64,000 nucleotides of DNA from Winogradskyella eckloniae (lineage in GTDB: Bacteria > Bacteroidota > Bacteroidia > Flavobacteriales > Flavobacteriaceae), in the NCBI RefSeq assembly GCF_013249045.1, contig NZ_JABRWP010000003.1, forward strand, positions 124,001 through 188,000, given 5' to 3'. The translations under genes and the position numbers were made by a program. This document shows positions 33,383 to 42,000 of the stretch, in pieces (position 1 is the stretch's first letter; each line of letters begins with the position of its first letter). Under the pieces are notes generated by a model that had not been told where the DNA came from, did no database searches, and saw nothing but the letters and a program-made list of their open reading frames with translations.

Positions 33383-33481
33383 TATATTTGACTTATCGCT
33401 AGTAGCAATTAGCGATAATTTTTCTTTTTCATAGCAATTTTTTCCCATCCTTGTCTAATCATGAGGGTGGGTTTTGTTTTT
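33383..33481 (+). ncRNA. Candidate small RNA or tandem terminators after dnaJ
   Basis: TATATTTG (33383-33390) is a -7-like element. It is followed by a perfect 9-bp hairpin TTATCGCTA/TAGCGATAA (33393-33418) with TTTTTCTTTTT, and then a GC-rich hairpin CCCATCCT/AGGGTGGG (33444-33471) with TTTTGTTTTTTT. The pair could be two terminators of grpE-dnaJ or a short RNA of about 85 bases from 33397. No -33 box is clear. Confidence 0.4.
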
Positions 33482-33590
33482 TTAGGCACTACTAAAAATC
33501 GTATATATTGCTGCCTCTTTGGGTGTTATGTCTAGATCAGTTGAGACATGGTTTAACAGACTTTTTTAATAAAAAAATATGTCTAAAATG

Positions 33591-33657
33591 GAATAATTAA
33601 ATATAGTGCAAAATGTAATATTTAATTATTCAAAATCTAATACATTTAATATCTTTA
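33591..33657 (+). promoter_or_regulatory. 14-bp inverted repeat and -7-like element before the ABC/MscS operon
   Basis: GAATAATTAAATAT (33591-33604) and ATATTTAATTATTC (33618-33631) are perfect complements around 13 bases. TATCTTTA (33650-33657), a near match to TAnnTTTG, lies 18 bases further on, so the right arm covers the expected -33 position. Operator function is likely. The rest of the 332-base gap after dnaJ holds only the hairpins at 33393-33481. Confidence 0.5.
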
Positions 33658-33689
33658 CCTAATAACCAATCTCTAAAATTTAGTTTTAT

Positions 33690-34616
33690 ATGAATGACTT
33701 ATTAGTTGCTAATTCCGTTTCTAAAAGTTTCGGAAAGTTTAAAGCACTAAATGAAGTGTCTATTGCTGTGCCTAAGGGTAGTATCTTTGGATTGCTTGGT
33801 CCAAACGGAGCAGGTAAAACCACGTTAATTCGGATTATAAACCAGATTACTATGCCAGATCAAGGCACTGTTTTATTAGATGGTCAGCCTCTTAAACCAG
33901 AGCATATTAAGGATATTGGTTATTTGCCTGAAGAACGCGGTCTCTATAAGTCGATGAAAGTTGGAGAACAATGCTTGTACTTAGCGCAATTAAAAGGATT
34001 AAGTAAATCTGAAGCCAAAAAAAGACTAAAATATTGGTTTGAAAAACTTGAGATTGGCGATTGGTGGAATAAAAAAATACAAGAATTAAGTAAAGGGCAA
34101 GCGCAAAAAATACAATTTGTAGTTACCGTTTTGCACCAACCAAAATTATTAATTTTTGATGAGCCGTTTTCGGGTTTTGATCCTATTAACGCCAACCTAA
34201 TAAAAGATGAAATTTTACAGCTTAGAGAAGAAGGTGCAACTGTGATTTTTTCAACACATAGAATGGAATCGGTTGAAGAATTATGCGATCATATTGCATT
34301 AATTCATAAGTCGAATAAGGTTTTAGATGGTAAATTAAATGATATAAAACGTCAAAATAAAACCAATACGTTTGAAGTTGGATTAGAATCAATGGATTCT
34401 GATAAGGTGTTTTCTGAAATCAAGGCGAAATTTGAAGTTCTACCTGCAACCTTTCGCAATTTAAATGATGACATTAAGTTAAATATAAAGTTAGGTGAAC
34501 AGACTTCGCCCAATGACTTGCTTTCCTTTTTAACATCTAGAGCACAAGTACATCACTTTGTAGAAGTTATACCTTCGGCTAGTGATATTTTTATTCAAAC
34601 TATAAAAAATAATTAA
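33690..34616 (+). CDS. ABC transporter ATP-binding protein (NatA-like)
   Basis: A 308-residue ABC ATPase with Walker A GPNGAGKTT (~37-45), a signature loop LSKGQAQKI in place of LSGGQ, Walker B LLIFDEPFSGFD and the H-loop FSTHRMESVEELCD. The DUF4162-like C-terminal extension (about 225-308) fits the NatA/Na+ or drug exporter subgroup. It pairs with the ABC-2 permease that begins 2 bases after its stop. It is the first gene of a five-gene unit controlled by the inverted-repeat promoter region upstream. Confidence 0.9.
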   Translation: MNDLLVANSVSKSFGKFKALNEVSIAVPKGSIFGLLGPNGAGKTTLIRIINQITMPDQGTVLLDGQPLKPEHIKDIGYLPEERGLYKSMKVGEQCLYLAQLKGLSKSEAKKRLKYWFEKLEIGDWWNKKIQELSKGQAQKIQFVVTVLHQPKLLIFDEPFSGFDPINANLIKDEILQLREEGATVIFSTHRMESVEELCDHIALIHKSNKVLDGKLNDIKRQNKTNTFEVGLESMDSDKVFSEIKAKFEVLPATFRNLNDDIKLNIKLGEQTSPNDLLSFLTSRAQVHHFVEVIPSASDIFIQTIKNN

Positions 34617-34618
34617 GG

Positions 34619-35932
34619 ATGAATCATTTACCATTAATTATAAGGCGTGAGTATTTCACAAAAGTGAAGAATAAATCATTTGTGATTATGACGTTTTTAA
34701 GTCCAATAATAATGATTGCGCTCGTGGCAGTGGTTGCTTATTTGTCTCAATTAAACAATGATAAACAGCGAACAATATCAATTTTAGATGAAACTGGGTA
34801 TTTAAAAGATATTTTTGATAATACAGAAAATACAACCTATACAAATTTAAGTGGGTTGAGCTTAACTGATGCTTTAGTTGTAGTTAAAGAAAAGGAAGAT
34901 TATGGTTTGTTACATATCGGAGCTGTAGATTCATTAAGTGTCTTTGCTAATAATGTAAAATTCTACTCGCAAGATTCCCCATCATTAAGTATCATTAGGG
35001 GATTAGAGCAAAAAATAGAGAAGCGACTACGAGAATTAAAACTTCAAAAAGATGGTGTGACCATCGCTCAGATAGAAGCATCTAAAACTAATATAGAAAT
35101 TGCGCAAGAAAGTTTTGATGGTGAAAAGAGCTCTAAAATTGACAATATTGTAAAGTTAGCATTTGGTGGTGCGGCTGGTTACTTGTTATTTATGTTTATC
35201 ATAATTTACGGAAATATGATAATGCGAAGTGTCATAGAAGAAAAAACAAGTAGAATCATAGAGGTTATTATATCTTCAGTAAAACCTATTCAATTAATGA
35301 TGGGTAAAATTATAGGAACATCTTTGGCTGGTGTTACCCAATTTGTAATTTGGGTCGTATTAGGAGGTGTTTTAATGGTCGTTGTATCGACCATTTTTAA
35401 TATTGATTTAACGCAAGTAAAAACGCCACAACAAGAAATGATGAATCAGGCAATGCAAGCAGAAGGTGCACAAGCTATGGCCGAAAATTTAATTGTAGCT
35501 GTAGGTCATTTACCTATGACCAATCTTATTATTGCATTTATGTTTTTCTTTATTGGTGGTTATTTACTGTATAGCTCATTGTATGCTGCCATAGGAGCAG
35601 CAGTAGATAATGAGACCGATACACAGCAGTTTATGTTGCCGATTCTTATGCCATTAATTTTGGCGGTTTACGTTGGTGTGTTTACAGTTATTGAAGATCC
35701 ACATGGTACGGTTTCAACAGTGTTTTCATTTATTCCGTTAACATCACCCGTTGTAATGTTAATGCGTATTCCGTTTGGTGTGCCGCTTTGGCAGCAAGGA
35801 TTATCACTACTTTTATTAATAGGTACTTTTATTTTGGCTGTATGGTTTGCTGCTAAAATTTACAGAGTAGGCATTTTAATGTATGGTAAAAAACCAACCT
35901 ATAAAGAATTATTTAAATGGTTAAAATATTAA
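34619..35932 (+). CDS. ABC-2 type permease (NatB-like)
   Basis: A 437-residue membrane protein of the ABC-2 class. It has one N-terminal helix (SFVIMTFLSPIIMIALVAVVA), a large extracytoplasmic domain (about 50-175), and five or six C-terminal helices including the segment VIEEKTSRIIEVIISSVKP that is conserved in NatB/YhaP permeases. The substrate may be Na+ or a small toxic molecule. It is translated directly after the ATPase gene and followed after 6 bases by the MscS gene. Confidence 0.87.
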   Translation: MNHLPLIIRREYFTKVKNKSFVIMTFLSPIIMIALVAVVAYLSQLNNDKQRTISILDETGYLKDIFDNTENTTYTNLSGLSLTDALVVVKEKEDYGLLHIGAVDSLSVFANNVKFYSQDSPSLSIIRGLEQKIEKRLRELKLQKDGVTIAQIEASKTNIEIAQESFDGEKSSKIDNIVKLAFGGAAGYLLFMFIIIYGNMIMRSVIEEKTSRIIEVIISSVKPIQLMMGKIIGTSLAGVTQFVIWVVLGGVLMVVVSTIFNIDLTQVKTPQQEMMNQAMQAEGAQAMAENLIVAVGHLPMTNLIIAFMFFFIGGYLLYSSLYAAIGAAVDNETDTQQFMLPILMPLILAVYVGVFTVIEDPHGTVSTVFSFIPLTSPVVMLMRIPFGVPLWQQGLSLLLLIGTFILAVWFAAKIYRVGILMYGKKPTYKELFKWLKY

Positions 35933-35938
35933 AAAGTG

Positions 35939-36817
35939 ATGCAAGATCTAAGTAAAATAGAAGAAGCAATAACAGAAAGTTCATTTTGGGAAAAGACCAA
36001 ACACTTTTTAGAATTGCATATGGATATTGGTAAAGATATCAGTATTTCTATTTTAGATATAATCATCGTAATAACCGCAATTTTTTTAACCACGGTAATT
36101 TTAAGAATTGTTTTAAAAATTATTACCAGAAATCTGCCTGATGATGATAAAGGTAAATTTAATGTCGTTTATGGTTATTTTAGATGGTTAATATATCTTG
36201 TTATTTTATTAATAACATTGCACAGTGTTGGTGTAAATGTTACAGCGGTTTTCGCCGCTTCAGCCGCACTACTTATAGGAATTGGTTTGGCATTGCAAAC
36301 CTTGTTTCAAGATATAATTTCTGGTGTGTTTATATTAATTGACCAATCGGTACATGTTGGTGATATCATAGAAATTGATGGAAAAGTAGGTCGTGTTGAA
36401 GAAATAAAACTGAGAACCACAAGGGCTGTTACAATAGATAATAAGGTATTAGTGATACCAAATCATTTGTATTTAGAAAACAGTTTGTATAACTGGACTC
36501 AAAATGGTACCACAACAAGAGAAAGTGTAGAAGTAGGTGTTGCTTACGGAAGCGATGTGCAATTAGTAAAGAAATTATTGCTTCAAGCCGCTAGTACACA
36601 TGAGGACGTATTATCGAGTCCTGAGCCTACTGTAATATTTACTAATTTTGGTGAGAGTTCTTTAGATTTTAAACTCGTTTTTACGTTGGCAGATAGTTTT
36701 AAAGCACAGTTTCCAAAAAGTGATTTACGGTTCGAAATTGAAAGACTTTTTAGAGAAAATGACGTCACTATTCCATTTCCACAACGCGATATTCATATTA
36801 TAAATAAAAATAAATAG
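35939..36817 (+). CDS. Small-conductance mechanosensitive channel (MscS family)
   Basis: About 292 residues. Three membrane helices (about 40-60, 80-105, 108-140) lead into the pore helix AASAALLIGIGLALQTLFQDIISGVFI, rich in the Gly/Ala pattern of MscS TM3. The beta domain follows: VHVGDIIEIDGKVGRVEEIKLRTTRA, then VVIPNHLYLENSLYNWT. It opens under membrane tension to release solutes. The ATG at 35939 is preferred over the GTG one codon earlier. It is the third gene of the operon, suggesting an osmotic or ionic stress theme. Confidence 0.92.
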   Translation: MQDLSKIEEAITESSFWEKTKHFLELHMDIGKDISISILDIIIVITAIFLTTVILRIVLKIITRNLPDDDKGKFNVVYGYFRWLIYLVILLITLHSVGVNVTAVFAASAALLIGIGLALQTLFQDIISGVFILIDQSVHVGDIIEIDGKVGRVEEIKLRTTRAVTIDNKVLVIPNHLYLENSLYNWTQNGTTTRESVEVGVAYGSDVQLVKKLLLQAASTHEDVLSSPEPTVIFTNFGESSLDFKLVFTLADSFKAQFPKSDLRFEIERLFRENDVTIPFPQRDIHIINKNK

Positions 36818-36818
36818 T

Positions 36819-37709
36819 ATGAGTTTTGGTTGGTCAAAATGTTGTGCAATGTTTATTTTTATTTCAATAGGTAGTGTACAAATTGTCAAAGCTCAACTGT
36901 CTGATTTAGCGCGTTTAGAATATTCCTTTATTCCGAGTAGCAGGTCTGATGATCATTATACGCGATTAAAAGCGTTGGTCAATTATCCAATAAAGATTAA
37001 AGATAAAGATTATTTAATTGTAGGTGGAGAATATAATAGAATTCTATTAAATCTTGAAGACGAGTATCCTTTCAATACGAGCCAACTTAATAAACTTCAT
37101 GTTATAGATTTAAACATTGGCTATACGTTTAAAGCGAATGAGGATTGGCGCCTAGGTTTTAAAATAAGTCCAAGAATTGCGTCTACATTAACACATAGCC
37201 TTTCTATGGAAGATATGTTTTTAAATGGAGGTGTTTTTGGAATTAAAGACCGAACCGACGCAGAAGATATAGACAAACCTTATCGGTTAATACTTGGTCT
37301 TACATATAACACCACAACAGGAGTTCCCTTTCCGCTGCCGTTTATAAGTTATTTTAGACTGGTAAATAAGCATTGGTCGTATAGTTTAGGGGTTCCGAAA
37401 TCTAATATCAAATACTTTTATAAAGAAAAAAATATATTTCAATCTTTTGTAGCTTTAGACGGATATTTTGCAAATATTCAAAACCCAATACAAATCAATG
37501 GTGGTGTTGCCGACAATATTTCGTTGTCTGTTGCTATAGGAGGCTTAGGTTATGAATATTGTTTTACGAAGCATTTAGTTGCTTATGCTTATCTTGGCTA
37601 TACCTTTAGGTTGAATAACCAATTAAGAGATGATAATAGAAATAATCTTTATAAGTTAACTGATTTAAACACGTTCTATTTTAGAAGTGGAATAAAATTT
37701 AAAATATAA
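36819..37709 (+). CDS. DUF6268-type outer-membrane beta-barrel protein
   Basis: A 296-residue protein with a signal peptide (CAMFIFISIGSVQIVKA) and alternating hydrophobic strands ending in an aromatic-terminated strand (FYFRSGIKFKI), as in outer-membrane barrels. Strands such as LIVGGEYNRILLNL, WRLGFKISPRIASTL and LVAYAYLGYTFRLNNQ fit the DUF6268 family. Substrate unknown. It lies 1 base after the MscS gene and 2 bases before the response regulator, so it is operon-bound. Confidence 0.72.
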   Translation: MSFGWSKCCAMFIFISIGSVQIVKAQLSDLARLEYSFIPSSRSDDHYTRLKALVNYPIKIKDKDYLIVGGEYNRILLNLEDEYPFNTSQLNKLHVIDLNIGYTFKANEDWRLGFKISPRIASTLTHSLSMEDMFLNGGVFGIKDRTDAEDIDKPYRLILGLTYNTTTGVPFPLPFISYFRLVNKHWSYSLGVPKSNIKYFYKEKNIFQSFVALDGYFANIQNPIQINGGVADNISLSVAIGGLGYEYCFTKHLVAYAYLGYTFRLNNQLRDDNRNNLYKLTDLNTFYFRSGIKFKI

Positions 37710-37711
37710 TT

Positions 37712-38875
37712 ATGTCAAAAATATTAATAATTGAAGACGAAGCGGCTATACGAAGAGTATTAGTTAAAATTCTTTCTGAAGAGAATGATGCGTATCAAGT
37801 AGAAGAAGCAGAAGATGGTTTAGCAGGTGTTGAGAAAATTAAGAAGAACGATTACGATTTAGTCTTATGTGATATTAAAATGCCTAAAATGGATGGTGTT
37901 GAGGTTTTAGAGGCTGTAAAAAAGTTAAAACCAGAAATTCCTATGGTAATGATTTCTGGTCATGGCGATTTAGACACAGCGGTAAACACAATGCGTTTAG
38001 GTGCTTTTGATTATATCTCTAAGCCACCAGATTTAAATAGACTTTTAAATACAGTAAGAATTGCTTTAGACCGAAAAGAACTTGTGGTGGAAAATAAAAT
38101 GCTGAAGAAAAAAGTCAGTAAAAACTATGAGATGATTGGTGAAAGCGAAGGGATTAGTCGTATTAAAGATATGATAGATAAGGTGGCAGCGACAGATGCA
38201 CGTGTGTTAATTACAGGACCCAATGGAACAGGTAAGGAACTTGTAGCGCATTGGTTACATCAAAAAAGCGACCGATCAAAAGGCCCAATGATTGAGGTGA
38301 ATTGTGCAGCCATACCAAGTGAGTTAATAGAAAGTGAATTATTTGGTCATGTAAAAGGCGCGTTCACATCTGCAGCAAAAGATAGAGCAGGTAAGTTTGA
38401 AGCTGCAAATGGCGGAACGATTTTTTTAGATGAAATTGGCGATATGAGTTTGTCTGCACAAGCAAAAGTGTTGCGGGCATTACAAGAAAGTAGAATACAA
38501 CGCGTAGGAAGTGATAAGGATATAAAAGTTAATGTTAGAGTCGTAGCGGCAACTAACAAAAATCTTAAAAAAGAAATTGCAGATGGTAAGTTTAGGGAAG
38601 ATTTGTATCATAGACTGGCCGTTATTTTAATAGAAGTACCAGCTTTAAATGATAGACGTAATGACATTCCTTTACTCATAAATTACTTTGCAGAAAAAAT
38701 ATCTGGAGAGCAAGGAAACGCTAAAAAAACATTTTCAGCAAAAGCCATAAAATTACTACAAAACTATGATTGGACAGGGAACATCCGTGAATTAAGAAAT
38801 GTGGTAGAGCGATTAATAATATTAGGAGAAAAAGAAGTAAGTGAAAGTGATGTCAAAGCTTTCGCTTCAAAATAG
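37712..38875 (+). CDS. NtrC-like response regulator lacking a DNA-binding domain
   Basis: A 387-residue protein: receiver domain (1-120) with phospho-acceptor Asp54 (LCDIKMPKMDG) and Lys104, then a sigma-54 AAA+ domain (140-370). Walker A is GPNGTGKE (169-176), Walker B FLDEIGD, arginine finger region RFREDLYHRL-like. The sigma-54 contact loop reads GAFTSA (216-221) instead of GAFTGA. The chain ends at residue 387 right after the AAA+ lid, so the Fis-type helix-turn-helix found in NtrC is missing. No histidine kinase is adjacent. It may act from solution or have another role. Confidence 0.9.
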   Translation: MSKILIIEDEAAIRRVLVKILSEENDAYQVEEAEDGLAGVEKIKKNDYDLVLCDIKMPKMDGVEVLEAVKKLKPEIPMVMISGHGDLDTAVNTMRLGAFDYISKPPDLNRLLNTVRIALDRKELVVENKMLKKKVSKNYEMIGESEGISRIKDMIDKVAATDARVLITGPNGTGKELVAHWLHQKSDRSKGPMIEVNCAAIPSELIESELFGHVKGAFTSAAKDRAGKFEAANGGTIFLDEIGDMSLSAQAKVLRALQESRIQRVGSDKDIKVNVRVVAATNKNLKKEIADGKFREDLYHRLAVILIEVPALNDRRNDIPLLINYFAEKISGEQGNAKKTFSAKAIKLLQNYDWTGNIRELRNVVERLIILGEKEVSESDVKAFASK

Positions 38876-38942
38876 TAAATAGGTAAGAAATGTGACCTTA
38901 TGTAAATAAAGGTGTCTAAATAGTGAAGACTGCAATTTTTTT

Positions 38943-38980
38943 CGACAAAATGCAAATTTCTTAGACGAAATGTAAAATTG
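38943..38980 (+). promoter_or_regulatory. Two 20-bp direct repeats upstream of the T9SS protein gene
   Basis: TTCGACAAAATGCAAATTTC and the following TTAGACGAAATGTAAAATTG are in direct order with period 20 (two helical turns), about 45 bases before the ATG. They resemble the CGACnAnATACA repeats at 53118-53164. Confidence 0.5.
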
Positions 38981-39023
38981 TTTGTATATTGCAGTCCCTT
39001 AATTAATATTTAACCCCTTTATT

Positions 39024-42000
39024 ATGAAAAATAATAGCGTTATTCTAACCTTATTATGTTTTGCTTTTACTTATTCTCTATTTGCACAATCTCCAGGTGG
39101 TGTCGGAAAAACCGATATGTCATTATGGGTGAGAGGCGACTATGGCGTCTCTAATTCTGGGACGTTAACATGGTCAGATGATAGTGGTTTAGGTAACAAT
39201 GCATTTCAACCAACTGCAGGTGCTCAGGCGGCACAAAGTAGTACAATGAATTTTAATAGCACATTTACTTTTGATGGTAATAGCGATCGTTTTGCTATTG
39301 CAAATAAAAGTTATCCTGCTAATGAATCTATCAGTCAACTCTATACGTTTGTAGTATATAAAACGGACTTTAATAATACGTCCTATTCTACCAATTGGTC
39401 TTTTTTAGATTTTGACCGTAGTGAAACCTTTAACTTTTATGTACATGGTAACGGAAGATTAGCCATGTCTTATCAATCAGGAGGTACACGAGATCTTGTG
39501 GCAAATACCACATCAAATGATAATAATGCGCATATTGGTACATTTATTTTTAATAATGCGGTTACAGATGAATCAATAATGCGTTTAGATGGAAATATTG
39601 ATTATGAAGAAGATATCACATCATCTAATATCGTAACACTTTCTAATAGATTTGGTTTTATTGGTGATGGGTCCGAAGCAGGTGCAGAAAATGGTGGCGC
39701 AAATAACATATATTATGATGGAGAAATAGCTGAAATCATTTTTTATGAACAAAACGCCTTGTCTGCAGCAGATATTCAGAAAATTGAATCTTATTTAGCC
39801 GTAAAATATGGTATAACACTTAATCAAAGTTTTGGGAGTTATGTAAACGCTTCAAATGTGACGATTTGGAATAACCTAACCTATTGGAATGATATTGCCG
39901 GAATTATAAACGACAGCAGTACAGGAGCATTAAATCAAAGAGTTACACAATCTAATAGTCAAGATCAACTAACTGTAGCAACCACTAATGATTATACAAC
40001 ATTGAATAATGATGTGAGTAGAGCGGATTTACCTTTAGGTTCCTCATTATTATTTGGTAATAACGGAAACAATACAGGTGTTCAAGTTTTTGATGCTGGA
40101 AGTAGTGATTTAATTTTAAATAGAAAATGGTATTTCACAGAAGTCGGAGAAACAGGCTCTGTATATTTAGCAATGCCAAAAAGTGTATTTAATGGAGAAT
40201 CTATTGATTTAATTGTAAGTACAGACGATACGTTTGATAATTCAGATACACGTATACCAATGAGTTCGGATGCTACGCATTTTTATACAAGCGTGAATGT
40301 TAATGATGGTGATAGAGTCTCTTTTATCATAAAAGACAATTTTGCACCAGGAGGTGTATTGGGTGCATCATTATGGTATAAAGCCAATAATGGTGTTACA
40401 CTAAGTGGTGGTAATGTAGAAGCTGTTGCAGATCAAACAGGAAATGCCAACAATTTACTTCAACCAAGTGCAGCCAATCGTCCGTCTAATGCAGATTTGA
40501 TGAATTTTAATCCAACCTTCACTTTTGATGGGAGTTCAGATCGATTACCAATAGAAAATAAAAATTATACAAGTGCGGATAATTTAAATCAGGTGTATGT
40601 TTGGACCGTTTATGCCACAACATTTTCTGATGCTTCACAAGCATCAAACTCCTATGATACAACCAATTGGGCTTTCCTAGACTTTGATAGGAGTGAGTGG
40701 TTTAATACGTCGGTGTCAGGTGATGGTCGTCTAGGATTTTATTATCATCCGTCTGGCTCAACTATTGTAGATAATAAGGCGCCAACCATAACTAATAATG
40801 GAATTCCGCATATTGGTGGATTTACATTTGACCTTAATGACGTTAATGAAACTACAATTCGATTAAATGGTGCTGTAGATTTAGTTGCAGATAGAACAAA
40901 CCTTGCACTAAATAGTAATAATACACGATACGGATTTGTAGGTGATGGGTCAGAAGCAACAAGTTTTAATGGTACTAGCAATAATTCTTATTATTCAGGT
41001 GATATCTCTGAGGTTATATATTTTGAAAATCAAGTATTAAGTACTGCCAAAATAGAAACCATAGAATCTTATTTAGCCATAAAATATGGAATAACACTAA
41101 ATCAAACGACACCAACTAATTATTATGCAAGTGATTGGGATGGAACGTCTGGGACTGTAATTTGGAATGCAGCAGACAATAGTGCTTATAACAATGATAT
41201 TGCAGGAATAGGACTAGATGAGCGATCAGATTTAAATCAACGCATATCTAAATCTCAAAATACAGATGCGCTAGTCACATTTGCATTAGACAATGATTTT
41301 GTGTCTGCAAATAATGCCAGTTCTCGTACAACAGACCATGCCACTAATTTGTCATTTATGTCTTGGGGAAATAATAATGAACCTATGACATGGAGTGCAA
41401 CTGGTGCTACAGACTGTTCAAATAAAAGATTAAATAGAATTTGGCGTATAGACGAAACAGGTAGTGTAGGTACTGTATATATTTCGGTGCCAGATGACAG
41501 TAGTACAGAGCCAAGCAAGCTTCCTACTGAGGATACAAGTTTGTATTTAATAACCAAACAAAGTGATTCCGATTTTACTACAGGAGCTACAATGACCGAA
41601 TTAACATTAAATGGAACACGTTGGGAATTGCCTGCAGGTATAGATTTTGCCGATGGTACTTACTTTACTTTTGAAACTTTAAGAGCTACAAAAACAGCAG
41701 TAGGTTCAGACTGGTCTACAGCAGCAGATTGGTCGCCAGCGAGCGTACCAACAGCTATAGACAATGTTGTAATACCAACAGGTATAGATATGGCTATTGC
41801 AGCAAGTAGTGTTGTAGAAGCTAATCAAATTAAAGTCGAAGCAGGTGCAAGTCTTACGGTAAATACAGGAGCAGCATTAACTGCTAATTGTGATGTTGTT
41901 TTAGAATCGGTTTCTACCAGTTATTCAAGTTTAATATTAGATGGATCAATACTAGGTGCTGTTATTTATAATAGACATATCAATGCGGCTGCTACGTCTG

